A stretch of 64,000 bases of DNA, from positions 77,094,862-77,158,861 of the forward strand of contig NC_080584.1 in assembly GCF_029962835.1 (NCBI RefSeq), read 5' to 3'. A program made the position numbers and the translations under genes. Shown here one piece after another: positions 1-10,903 of the stretch (its first letter is position 1; each line of letters opens with the position of its first letter). Source of the DNA: Magnolia sinica (taxonomy: Eukaryota > Streptophyta > Magnoliopsida > Magnoliales > Magnoliaceae). The notes below the pieces were generated by a model, which was not told the origin of the DNA, did not search any database, and was given only the letters and a program-made list of their open reading frames with translations.

Positions 1-310
1 TTCAAGACCGCAATATGATAGGAAATTAAAAAACATGATTAAATTAAAAGTGGAGAAAACACCTACCTGATAAAACATCTACTATCATAAACCTACTGAG
101 TCTGACAATTGCAGCTAAGTGCAAAAAGTCACGCTAGCCACAAATTCAATGTCCAAAATTGGAGAAGACACTGTCCTCCCTACCAGCATACACATTTTTA
201 AACATCTACTTCATGTCCAAAAACAGTACTAGTTATAAACGATAAGAAGGACCCAACCGAAATAGGATAATCTAAAACTACAAAGTCCATATCAATCCGT
301 CCACTGCAGT
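1..310. other. Unassigned AT-rich sequence beside PIF/Harbinger element A
   Basis: No open frame or recognisable domain. It follows the stop codon of the third Harbinger gene and may be the 3' part of that element. I could not find a terminal inverted repeat, so the left end of element A may lie here or outside the window. Confidence 0.4.
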
Positions 311-766
311 CTAGCGCCAATACATGACTTGAACGGTGATAATGAAAGCCAGACAACCAACGATTATCCGAAACAGTGCTGCAATTGCATCTGGTGTATC
401 TTCCACAACTTCTTGATGTTTTAGTGTGTAATCGGTGTACGGACTGAAACAGGATGGTCTCGGCGCAGTAGCTGGAGGGATCATGTAATTGGTGGTGGGA
501 TACAGTCCACTGTTCAACGTAAGATTATCCTCTTCCTTCTCGTTTGACCGTACAGGTACACTTGTACGCTCCAAAGACTCACAATAAGCTGACCAGTGAA
601 AGAACGCCTCCGACGCAGATTTGTAACCCTGGAAATGAGCATTTGAGTAGCCATCAACATGCTCCCGGCACTCTTCCCATGAATAATACACCCCAGGTCG
701 CCGTCCATTGAAAACAACATAAATCTTTTTACCCATCTGCACATGCAATGAAATAAAGCCCATCAT
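311..766 (-). CDS. PIF/Harbinger element A, third ORF: RNase H1-type hybrid-binding domain plus C-terminal membrane segment
   Basis: A 151-residue open frame. Residues about 14-60 carry the pattern KIYVVFNGRRPGVYYSWEEC, then a V-x-G-Y-S and a GYKSASEA block. This is the signature of the RNase H1 N-terminal / viroplasmin-type domain, known to bind RNA-DNA hybrids or dsRNA. No RNase H catalytic domain follows. After a polar linker the protein ends in a hydrophobic stretch (IIVGCLAFIITVQVMY), which suggests a tail-anchored membrane protein. A splice-acceptor-like ATTGCATGTGCAG stands just before the internal Met at 734-736, so the true protein may start there or continue from an undetected upstream exon. 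It lies downstream of the Myb-like and transposase genes on the same strand. A divergent protein of the same architecture holds the same place in element B. Domain call is by eye; function unknown. Confidence 0.6.
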   Translation of the reverse strand: MMGFISLHVQMGKKIYVVFNGRRPGVYYSWEECREHVDGYSNAHFQGYKSASEAFFHWSAYCESLERTSVPVRSNEKEEDNLTLNSGLYPTTNYMIPPATAPRPSCFSPYTDYTLKHQEVVEDTPDAIAALFRIIVGCLAFIITVQVMYWR

Positions 767-1045
767 ACCTGGAGAACAGAATCACATATTGAAGCACCTA
801 TCAAGTTATCATATACATCGTGCACATCAAACATGCATGTTGTTCAACTTAGTTACAATAATCCAAAAGTATGCACGTGCTTACTAGCAACGTGTGATAT
901 GTTACCCAAAAGTGTGACAAGAAACATGTAGAAATCTCCAAAATTAACTTATACAATTCCAAAAAGTATTATAGTTAAAAATTATCTTAAAGGCAAAGCC
1001 TACGTTTAACTGCTTCCAGCCAGTCAAACTAGGCAAAATATTCAT

Positions 1046-2191
1046 TCATACTTGGGGTCCACCCCCATCCAGCAGCATCCTTATGAATGATATTTTCTTC
1101 TCTTTGGCAAAGTTAAGGAAGGAGGCCCCATACGCTTCTTCTTTTGATAGCAACTTTGTCGCCCATAAGACCTCATCATTCGTAAGTCCCTCTAACTCTT
1201 CCAAAGCCGGTATAATTTGTGTCATCCGACCAAAGTTCTTACCCTTATCGATTGAAATAGCAATTGACTTCATGCCACCCCCAATATCAACCATACCGGT
1301 GCCAATCATGTCAACAGGTCGCTCCCCCCTCGGTCTCTTTTTAGAATTAACTGTGGAATTCGTGTTGCCGGATGCATTCGCATGCTGTGTCAGACTCGAA
1401 TGAGGAATGTTGTTGCCTCCAGGGCTATTGTCAGACCAATGGATATGCGGTGCATCATCGCCAAGATCTTCAGAAGATATTATGTTAATATCATCATTCA
1501 GATCAACAGTGTGGTTGGATGACGCATCTGTATCTCTCCGTCGAGGAGTGGTTGCACAGGGAGGGAAGTTGCCAGTGGCACATGATTTACCGGTAGCCCT
1601 GTTGTTTCCGAAAATGAAGTCGAGATCATCATATCTGGGCATGGGTTTGCCACGGAACTGAGCAACATCTGGATGAGACTACACACAATACAAAATAAGT
1701 TCAAGTCATTAACATCGCACTTTGTATGATGACATATGATATAACTAGTAAACGAGTATTACCTTAATATAGTCCATCCACTCTTCATCTGATGCCACGA
1801 CGATTAGTAGGTCTGGGTCCCACCCAAAACCAGACGCACTCCGCAGATCTTTGACAGTGAAGAAATTTTTTTTTACTGTGCGGATGCGATTCTTTACGTT
1901 CGCGTTAGTGACCTTGAGGCCTAACTTCAACAACATATTTTCTGTGATTCCTATAAATGATTCTATTTTGAAGCCAGCACCACTTCTTCTTCCGGAAACG
2001 ACTAGCTCCATTAGTCCGTCGATGAGGATGTCGTCCATGTCATCCATCCATCGAAGAACACCTCCATTGGATTGTTCCTCAATTCCACTGTTCAGTGTAT
2101 GCTTCCTGGGTGATCCCCATGGGATACTACTAGGTGATCCCAAGTGATTTTTGGTCGGAGTAGATAGACCGGATCGTCTATTCGATGACAT
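1046..2191 (-). CDS. PIF/Harbinger element A Myb/SANT-like DNA-binding protein (two exons)
   Basis: Exon 1 is 1763-2191 and exon 2 is 1046-1678. The intron of 84 nt (1679-1762) has GT and AG ends and joins an ...EEWMDYIK segment to SHPDVAQFRGKPMPRYDDL. The first exon has the Myb/SANT-like fold pattern starting at WMDDMDDILIDGLMELV, and the HPD..FR.KPMPRYDDL block is its usual C-terminal extension in plants. A Ser/Asn-rich linker follows, with a basic KKRPRGERP patch that could be a nuclear signal, then a conserved tail with EELEGLTNDEVLWA. In autonomous Harbinger elements the Myb-like protein binds the element ends and helps import the transposase. I see no stop or frame shift, so this copy may still encode protein. 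Confidence 0.8.
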
Positions 2192-2332
2192 GGACCCACT
2201 TCGGTCTACCTCAATCTGTGAGAAGATAAATTATGAATACAAGTTTAAAACATTAATCTACCCCATGATTAAATATTATAAACTGAATCGTAGACTATTC
2301 AACAAAAAGATTCAAAAAAGGAGCTTGCATAT

Positions 2333-2366
2333 TATATAGATATATATATATATATATATATATATG
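2333..2366. repeat. (TA)n microsatellite
   Basis: Pure alternating TA run in the spacer between the transposase and Myb-like genes of element A. No equivalent run is present at the matching place in element B. Confidence 0.9.
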
Positions 2367-2452
2367 GAACAGTCGGCATTGGTGATCTAGTTGGGTCATT
2401 ATTGAACGCTAATCCAAAAACCATCGGTGATGTTCGTTTTAATACAATGTAT

Positions 2453-3849
2453 TTAGTTTGTTCGACTCACTGGATGAGCTTCGTTCCACATTATGGACGC
2501 TATTTCATCGCGTTTTCTGGCCCACTCATCTCTTTCTTGTTGAGTGACATTCAAAAGCACACGACCTTCATCGAGGACGGATACTTCTGTAGGTGATGGG
2601 GTCACACCATCGGCATCACAACTTGATGACTCCTCAACATCAAACATGTCATCGTCTCCAAATTGAATTATGAAGTTGTGTAACACACAACAAGCTAGCA
2701 TTATCTTCACTTGAGTTTGTACAGGATATTGTGGAGCAGTCTTCAGAATTGGGAACCTAGCTTTCAAAACTACAAAACATCTTTCAATTACATTCCTCAG
2801 TTGTGCATGACGATAATTGAATAACTCCCGAGCATTGGATGGTTTCCGACCGGTACGATACTCATTGAGATGGTAACGCACACCGCGATATGGGGCCATG
2901 AATCCAGGTGAGTGTGCATATCCTGCATCCACTACGTAGTATTTACCTACATTTTGAAAATAATTTCTAATCAATATCAATTCTTGTTCATTTGATGTTA
3001 TAAAGCTATCAGAGTACTTGATGTCCATGGGTTTACCATGGGGTATTACGAAAGGATCGCCTGAGTAAGTTAAAGCACTTTGCAAAACACGTGCATCTGA
3101 TGCGGAACCTTCCCACCCCGCTAAGACGTAAACAAACTTCATGTCGAACTTGCAGGCTGCCATGACATTTTGGGATATGTATCCTTTCCTATTTCGATAG
3201 ACAGCACTATCTGTAGATGGTACAAAAGCAGGAATGTGTGTCCACCGATACAATCCTACGTTAAACTTGTCATACGTTAGGTGATATTGACATTTGTAAT
3301 TTGAAGACAAAGGATCGCCATCAACTGGAAGTAAGATATGTTATGTCATACCTGAAAGTATTGAGCCCAATGTGGGTTTGATGATATCTCCACTGCGGTC
3401 TCTATTGTAGGGAGTGTAATGTAATCTCCATATAAAGAAACGACTGCGTCCAAGACTCGATTAAAGTATCGGCTTACTGTTTCGCCTGACCTTATAAAAT
3501 GATGTCCAATCACTCGGTTCCAGACATTGTGACTTAATGTATGGAGGAACATGACAAGCTGTTCTTCCATACTTACATGCTTCGCATCCGCCAACAGACC
3601 CTTATCTCGTAAAATTGAACAAAGATTAAAGAACGTGGTCTTTTTCATCCTTAGTTGCGAAACACAATCGGTCTCCCTTGCCCTAATAATCCCATCGATA
3701 ATACGGGCATGGTCATAATCAGCAGACCTTGGAGGGTTTCGAAAGAGGTAAGTGCGACAATACTCCCCAGCTGCTATTGCAGCAGATCCCGCAGCCAATA
3801 TTACTGCAAAAAATTCCAACTCTTCGTCCGTCCAGTCGCTCCCAGCCAT
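2453..3849 (-). pseudogene. PIF/Harbinger element A transposase (DDE_Tnp_4/HARBI1 family), broken by a 10-bp deletion
   Basis: Exon 1 (3352-3849) starts MAGSDWTDEELEFF and ends at NPHWAQYFQ. A 96-nt GT-AG intron (3256-3351) leads to exon 2 (2453-3255). Exon 2 should open with the block holding the first catalytic Asp. Element B still has it as DCIGAIDGTHIP, but here 10 nt are missing near 3246, removing the GAID codons and shifting the frame. The rest of exon 2 is open: second Asp in VVDAGYAHS, Glu in RNVIERCF, then ACCVLHNFI. Family knowledge: this is a cut-and-paste transposase needing the DDE triad and a Myb-like partner. As it stands the spliced product would be frameshifted and inactive. 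Confidence 0.85.
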
Positions 3850-4853
3850 AGTGATTCACCTCTGTCTATATAGGATGCATGTGAATTTGATTAGAACAAT
3901 GACATGATAATTTTTGAGGATGACTAAAATTTTTGGGGATGACTAATTGTATTGTTGACCATGCTAACTGTAGTCTGTCTGTCCATCTTAATATATTAGT
4001 TTATGGACAGATATTTGATACTCCATTGTTTGATACTATAGGGTTTAATTGGGGAATAGCAATGTGTGATAACCATCCCACATCAATTTGATTTTCTAGC
4101 TAAAGTGGGCCACACAACAGAAAACAATGGAGATCATATGCCTACGCTTGAAACATTTATGGGGCTATAGAAGCTTTGGATCAGGCTAATATTTTTATTA
4201 TTTTAGTCCATCCCCATGATAAGGAGTTTACGAGCATTTGGGCCACTTTATAGATAATTTGGATTGTATAAAAACACGCATCCTTAAAAAGTTTGAATGG
4301 TAGGCAATTCATTTCCACTATTTATAATCATGTGGTCCACCTAAATCTGTCCATTTTTTGTTTCTAATGTCTTGAAATTTCCTTCTAAAATGAATGGATG
4401 GAGTGGATTTTCCATAAACATCGCGGGTGGGCCAAACATAGCTTACAATGGTAGAAATATCCTGAAAAAGCTTTCATAGATGACAACTTCGACCGGACCA
4501 TGGGGTGAATGTTTCATCAAACCTATGTAACGAGTTGGACCGGATTCATCATACATAACATAGTGGGCCCTGCAGAGCGGGGTCTTTTACACACTCGTGG
4601 AACATGTTTATAGGGATTACAGTCTCTGTTCAAATCTACAGCGAACGTATGTCATGCCAGCCCTTCTTGTCTTGTGTACATGGCACATGTATCTGATGAT
4701 CCAGACCATGGGTCTATGGTATTTCCATAGTAGATGGACCGTTTTTTACAAATCTCCTCTTTAGGAGAATCTAGGCACCTAAATCATTCTGCTATGGGTG
4801 GACGGCTGTTAGTACGAGAACAGCAGTCCACCGTGGGGTTCCTTATGGCGGTT
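3850..4853. other. Intergenic stretch with inverted-repeat element debris
   Basis: No gene seen. Sequence past the transposase start stays similar to element B for about 50 bp (the CTATATAGGATGCATGTGA block), then diverges. The rest has fragments of the GTGGGCCC-type repeat family common in this window, for example near 4320-4450 and 4555-4580. Confidence 0.5.
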
Positions 4854-6959
4854 GAGTACTGATCAGGGTCAAATATTGCATATCAGACCCCAGTAATTAC
4901 CAGATTTTACGTATATGATAATGCTTAATGGAGTATTTTAATTATATTTTTGTTACAGGATGAAGTCAGGAGCGTTAATTGAAAATTGATGTTAAAGGCA
5001 TGGATTTCATGATCCAAAGTTTCCAGAGCACGGGATGGACTCCAGAGAACCAATAATGAAGATTTTACACGCCTGAGATCTGAGGAAAGCAAGCCAAAGG
5101 GGCCCGAAAAGGGTCCAGAATGCAAGATCACATGTTTCCCGCCATCCGATCAACTCGAAACTTCATACACGGGATGAGGGCCGTAAATCAACCGTAAATA
5201 TTAAATTTCAGCCATAGAAGATCTCGGAAAGTGGTCCAAGGGCCAGATCAGCCCCTTAATTCATTAAGTGGGGCCCGCTGGATATCTGGATATACATCAA
5301 TTTTGGTCCTGACGGTGGAAATAATATGAGAAAAAGGATGGACGGTGCAGATTTCTCAAAAACATTACAGTGGGCCCTGTGTATGCAGAGTGTGCATCGT
5401 GCACACTTGCACCAGCTGCGCACCGGACCGCCAGGACGGTCAGCGCCAGCGCTGACCCGCGCTTCTTCGTCGAAAACGGCAGAGCCGTCCAGCGTCTCCG
5501 CAAGCCGACCGCGGTCGTCGGTTGTGGGGCCCATCTAGCGTCCAAATGGACAATCCAAACCGTCCATCCGCTTCCTGGGGCCGATATTATCATTGTCACG
5601 CCCCAAACTCGGAAACCGGGCTCACAAAATTCCCGATCGCCGAATCTGGCGCCGACAGCCTCCGTAGAACCCCATTCTCGGCTCCCAGCGCCCATTCGCC
5701 AGGTTCCGATCCTGGGATGCCACAAGGAGGATTTTGTACATCAGTTTGATTCGTAATAAGCATAACCAAAGGCATAACCCACAAACAACAACCAAAAACT
5801 CCATCACATTTCCACTATAATCAAAAACTTTACAAGTACAATGAGCATAAGGGAAATACAATGATGATAGACAAAAAAAAGAGCTCCAAAAGATCAGCCA
5901 CGTCACCTGCACGCAACGGTCGTGCATAAGCTTATAGAAAGCTTAGAGGGTGGTGAAAGTGTATGCTCAAGGTGATAATGTAGTTATGTAGTATCAGAAT
6001 AATGCGGAACATGCTGATGAATGCTAAGAATCCCATTAGCCGTACCAAGGCCATGCGGTGCAAAGAATGATGTCGGCCATACCAAGGCCATGCAATGCGA
6101 AATGCAAGTCAAGCATACAAATCCTCATCTAAGTCCACATGTCAATACAGCTCAAATCTGGAATATCACCAGGGTCTAGTACACTCCAAGCCAGATTGCC
6201 GCCCCATCGCGCGCAATAAGGTGAGTGGAAAAGACCTCACTATCCGCCTGCCAATATCGGGCTCGGCTCGTCAATAGCGGACCCATTCCTCGAGCTGGTC
6301 AGACTCAGCCTAGCATTGCCCCCTACTCTCGGGCGGGTAAGGCCGCACCCCCTTCCAACCGACCACGACACAGTGGAAAGCGCAACCGTCTGGTAATCGG
6401 CACTCAGCGCTCATGCATCCACTCGGTCTAGACGTTGGAGCAACCTCCTGGTACCATAAGGGTTTAGGGACTTTCACCCAGGGATATCTATCGCACCCCA
6501 TGTAGAACAGTATTTCTGGTATCCAATCCTGCCAACCATGATACGTCTGTGGAGGCTACGGCCCTAGAGTAACCATATCACACAATGCGAATGCATGAAT
6601 CACACTATTCAGTCATGCAGCAATCCTGCGCGTATCGTGCGCTCATGTAGGGCAACACCCCCTGTACGGGAGCCCCTAAACAATCTGCCCGAGGGCATAT
6701 GCGATGATCAGTCATTTCTCATATCAAGCATACGTATGATGCATATGGTCATGAATCATGGAACTAAACATGCTATATAGGATGGATGACGTGCATAACG
6801 AAGGTGGGCCTAGACGACCTGCTCATAACACACATGGGCCCGACAATGGGCCCTAGGGAAAGGCATAATGCGGACATTTAACCAACATTATACTTGCAAT
6901 GTGGACGTCAAACCAACATTGCTCCCAAGGCACGACTGTCATAAATCATGTTGGGATTG

Positions 6960-7395
6960 CACATTGCAACGGACCTTTGGTATATCCCATTGGGCCTTCA
7001 ATACATCAAATGAGCCGTATCATATGGGCCTATATTCATTAAGCGGGCCGCACCAATGGGCCTTATGTACATTGCAATGGGCTATAACCCGTGGGCTTTA
7101 GAACGTATCAAATAGGCCTAAGTTTATGGGCCTTATACGTGTCAAATGGGCCTCGACAGTTGGGCTCCATATGTACATCAAATGGGCCTACTCACCTGGG
7201 CCTTATATGTATCAAATGGGCCTCGCCAATTGGGCCCCATATGCACATCAAATGGGCCTCAACTCATTGGCCCCATTACATCTTAATGGGCCTCGACCCA
7301 TGGGCCCCTAATACATTAAATGGGCCTCTACCCATGGGCCTTATATATACATCAAAGTGGGCCTCAACCATGGGTCACAAGTACTGAGGTGGGCC
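6960..7395. repeat. Degenerate minisatellite built on ATCAAATGGGCCT / TGGGCCTTATA
   Basis: About eleven imperfect units of roughly 33-45 bp, each pairing a CATCAAATGGGCCT-like box with a second TGGGCC(C/T)(T/C)ATA box. It lies in the body of the solo LTR. The TGGGCC element resembles plant site II (TGGGCY) promoter motifs, but dense repetition alone does not show promoter function. Confidence 0.7.
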
Positions 7396-7419
7396 TCCCA
7401 CCATCAATAAATTATATAT

Positions 7420-7428
7420 AATATATAT

Positions 7429-7460
<32 letters not shown>

Positions 7461-7600
7461 GTAACATATAATATAATATTATATATATACATATAACATA
7501 TAATATTATATATAATATATAATATAATATTATATATAAATATATATACACACCCAGCACACACACGCACCCACACACACACGCGCACACACACACAGAG
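7420..7600. repeat. Mixed (TA)n / (CA)n microsatellite tract
   Basis: Alternating TATA runs, two CACACA runs and an ACGCAC-rich run in about 180 bp, directly after the minisatellite. It gives rise to low-complexity open frames that are not genes. Confidence 0.9.
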
Positions 7601-10228
7601 TGGGCTCCACCGTCCAGGCGGACGGTGGAGATAAAACACATACATCTGTGTGGGCTCCATGTGGGGCCCACCGTAATGTTTATATTCCATCCAAACCATT
7701 AATAAGGTCAAGCAGACCTAGATGAAGGGTGATAAAAATTTTCACCTTGATCCAAGACTTCTGTGGGCCCAAAAAGGGTTTCAAAGGTAAATGTTCAATC
7801 CCACTGTTTCCTACGGTGTGGGCCACCTGAGCTTTAGATCATGCTGATTTTTGGGGTGGGCCCACTTCAGAGAGTGGCCCACCCGATGAATGGATTGGAT
7901 GACAGAAAAACATCAAGGTGGGACCCACGGCTGGAGCCGTGGGTGGCAGCGCGCGCGCTACCATCACGACACGGCGTAGTCTTTTTTTTTTTTTTTGATT
8001 TTTGATATTTTCATGGATCTTGCAGGTGGGGTCCATATCCAGCGAATCCACTCCGTACAGTAGCCCTCTATGGCTCAAGACAAGCAAACCAAGCCCAATA
8101 TTGGGCATATTTCAACGTATAAAAAGTTTAGGGAATGTTTCAATGGCGTAAACTACCATTTGCTACGGTATGGCCCGCCTGAAGGTTTGATGGATCCCAC
8201 CTTCTGGCTCAACGCCTAAAATCATCTTGGGAAAGGAATGAACGGCATGGATTCAATACATACATCAAGGTGGGGCCTACATGAGTGGACCACTCCAAGG
8301 TTTGGAAAGAAAAGAAAAAAAATGATATTTATATTTCCTTCCAGCAACGTCCAGCGTCCAGGGACGCTGGACTTTTCATGTACTTAGGAGGTGGGCCCTG
8401 CTTAGGTGGGCCACTAGGGGATGGATGGCAGGGTACTTACACATAGAAAGTGGGCCCCACTTTTAAATGATTTGGATAAAATGTCTACCTCATGGTGGGG
8501 TCCATTCAAGTGGGCCACATAATCTCATTATTACAAAAATGAAATAAATAAAATAAATAAGATAAAAGGGAGAGAGATGGAGAGTGAGACCGTGTGATGG
8601 AGGGACCCCGGCACTATGGGCCCTCCCTTGCACTAAATCATACATCAAGTGGGTCCCATTACACGTGGGCTCATTAAATTAAAATTCAACGGTAGAGATC
8701 CCTTCTCCACTAAATCAGACGGTCTAGATGACCCTAAATATGCAAGAAGGTAAACATCATGATGGGGTCCATGGAGAATGGCCTCGTCATGGAATGATCA
8801 TGATGATCCAAGTGGGCCTTTGGCCACATTATAGGGTCCAAAGTGAGATCCGAACCATTGATCGGTTGGCCTCACTTGGCCCATCTTAAAAACGTCAAAA
8901 ACTATCCTATCCAAACACCCACCGCTTGATCTTCTTGCTCCCTTGGCTTCCTTAGTTCCTTGAGCTCCTCTTTGATGGAGGAAGATGAGAAATGGATGGT
9001 TGAGATGAGAGATCTAAGGGGTGGGAAAGGTGGGCCTCACAAATGAAATTTTTTCACCATGGGGGACTCATACGTATGGGACTTGCTATGGGAGAGTTGA
9101 AATGAGAGAGAGACTTGTAAGGGAGAGAGAGAGAAAGAGAGAATGATGGGTGATGGAGTGATGGGGGATGGTTTGGGTTGAAAATTGTAAAAAGGTGTAT
9201 GGTTGTTGTTGAAATTTGGAAAAGAGGAGTGGTGAGGTGGAAAGAATGGTGGACTTTTGAAAAAGGTGGAGATGGGTTGTTGTACTTGAGGTATGGGATG
9301 CTTTAATGGTTGATTGATGGGACTAATTGTAGAGATTCCCTCGAAATCCGCAACGCGCGGTGTTTCTTCGGAATAAACGCTGATCGGCATCTTCTTGCCT
9401 GGGTATCGGTTCGGTGCGCAAGTCACGGTGTTGGAACCGCGGCGACGACGCGGTCGCTATGATATAACTTTTGGACCAAGCCGACGTCGGTGCGCGGGAC
9501 CTGGCTTAGGATCGTTGCCAAACACCGAATACGGTGCGAAGGTTGCCGGAATTTGACCGGAAGGACCGCGGAAGCTAACGAAACAGTACGGATTTGGACA
9601 CGGGTCTTACAATCATCGCCTAGATGTCCGTTTGGTTCCATGCATGTGTACGGACGTTGACTGCTGAAAAACGCAAAATGGACGGTGAGTTCAAAACTCT
9701 GTGGGCCACCGCAACTCTAACTTGAAATTGGGCATTCCTAGCCGTTTTTTCATCCTCCATGCAATGGACGGAGTAGATTATTGAAATAATTATCAAAATG
9801 GGTCCCACCATTGCCGCAGCAGCGGGTTTCGCGTCCGTGTAACGGACGGTCGCTGTCCGTTTTTGCGAAGGATTGTGGGCCCCGTACGTCACCCGTACGG
9901 CCTATCCGAGCCGTCCATCATGTAGAGGGCTTCGAGAGCTTCAAAACCATGTTGATATTCCTCGCCCATGCGTACACACGTGTGCGGTACAGAGGCCAAA
10001 AGTAGACTGCCCCGGGACGTTCAAAACTGATCTTTTTGTATTTTCTTCTCTGGGCCGCACTAATGGACCTTCAAAACCACCCATGCTTGACTGAAATTTC
10101 GTTCTGAATCCAATGGACGGGGTGGATTTTCCATAAAATACCTCTGTGGGGCCCACCGATCACAGCTGTGAAAATTTGTACTCCGAGTCCTTCTACGACT
10201 CTGCCACCGACCCCAACCATCCAACAGC

Positions 10229-10236
10229 TATAAAAG
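10229..10236 (+). promoter_or_regulatory. TATA motif in Athila-type LTR
   Basis: TATAAAAG followed by GGGAGTTTTGGACG. It is conserved at the same place in the related LTRs (55716, 62881) and as TATAAGG at 48454, and is the likely core promoter of this LTR family. Confidence 0.6.
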
Positions 10237-10903
10237 GGGAGTTTTGGACGTGGGAAAGGCATTCAGAACCAGGGGATTCCAGATCTGAAACAAGGGAGAG
10301 AAGAAAGAGAAGAAAGAGAAGAAAGAAGAGAGAGAGAGATTGTTTGGTTTGACGTTTCTTTTATGAATTTTATTTAATATTTTTTATGGATTTTATGGGT
10401 CACTAATCTCTCAGCTAGGGCTGAGATGAAGCCCCTAATTTGATTAGCTCTTGTATTGGTTGATTTACTTTGAATTTCAATTAATTTGTTTCTTTCTTTA
10501 AGTGGGCTTTATGGGTTTAAATTCTATACTTCTCCATCTATGAACTTGATTAAAGTATATATATGGATGTTGTTTGGATGCTTATTATAGGTGCTTGTGT
10601 CTGATCAAGAACAAGTTTCCTATAGAGGAAGAAACAGGGTGCTTTAATGAATGTACATTCCATGTACCCGACCAAGGATATGGGATATGTCATTCATGGC
10701 ATTGCTTAAAGGAATTAGACAGTTTGTATGCCCGATTAAGGACACAGATTGTGCTTTCTCTGTATAAGTGATATCAATCTAGATCAAGGTGAATCAACAG
10801 ACAAAACAAGGGTTAGGATAATTAGGGGTGGATTCGAAAGTCCTAGTGCTCTCTCTCTGATTGAATTTTCTTCCCTGTTCTTAATTAATTGTTTTTTGAG
10901 TAC

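Larger units (their letters stand above)
311..3849 (-). mobile_element. PIF/Harbinger DNA transposon, element A (minimum extent)
   Basis: Three co-directional genes, transposase then Myb-like then hybrid-binding-domain protein, separated by about 260-280 bp. The first two define a PIF/Harbinger element. I could not identify terminal inverted repeats or a 3-bp target duplication, so the limits given are those of the outer genes. The element is older than its intact frames suggest, because the transposase is already dead. Confidence 0.8.
5594..9611 (-). mobile_element. Chromovirus-type (Tekay/Del-like) solo LTR, 4018 bp, inside the Athila-type LTR
   Basis: It runs from TGTCACGCCCCAAACTCGG to GGGTCTTACA and is flanked by the perfect 5-bp duplication ATCAT (5589-5593 and 9612-9616). 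On the minus strand it starts TGTAAGACCC and ends GGGGCGTGACA, the form usual for plant chromovirus LTRs. No gag or pol frame lies inside, so it is a solo LTR left by LTR-LTR recombination. Removing it restores alignment of the surrounding LTR. The body is compound: a GGGCC minisatellite, TA/CA runs and inverted-repeat-element sequence. Open frames inside are low complexity and I do not treat them as genes. Confidence 0.85.
4860..10898 (+). mobile_element. Athila-type solo or truncated LTR, split by a chromovirus-type solo LTR
   Basis: 4860-5593 and 9617-10898 align end to end with the 2.2-kb LTRs at 54386 and 61549, from TGATCAGGGTC onward. It includes the TATA motif (10229-10236) and the CTCAGC-TAGG-GCTGAG hairpin (10409-10426). 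GAGTAC stands directly before the start (4854-4859) and again at 10898-10903, as expected for a target duplication. However, similarity stops about 210 bp before the CA end of the related LTRs, so this copy lacks its normal 3' terminus. No internal retrotransposon sequence adjoins it. Orientation follows the related complete element. Confidence 0.75.

Noticed and set aside
311-766. An endogenous caulimovirus remnant, because of the viroplasmin-type domain
   Set aside because: No movement, coat, protease or RT sequence is nearby, and the same protein type follows the Myb-like gene in both Harbinger elements. The domain is also common outside viruses.
1083-1661. Plus-strand frames opposite the Myb-like gene
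   Set aside because: Shadows of the minus-strand coding sequence; similar shadows appear at 44294-44944.
5297-5756. Several overlapping frames on both strands
   Set aside because: GC-rich LTR segment open in many frames; the frames are not kept in the related LTRs.
7375-7711. Open frames of 98-99 codons on the minus strand
   Set aside because: They are translations of TA/CA microsatellite (Tyr/Ile/Val/Cys runs) and have no domain.
9037-9426. 129-codon Pro/Ser/Phe-rich frame
   Set aside because: Low-complexity sequence within the solo LTR; no start context, homologous motif or conserved copy.
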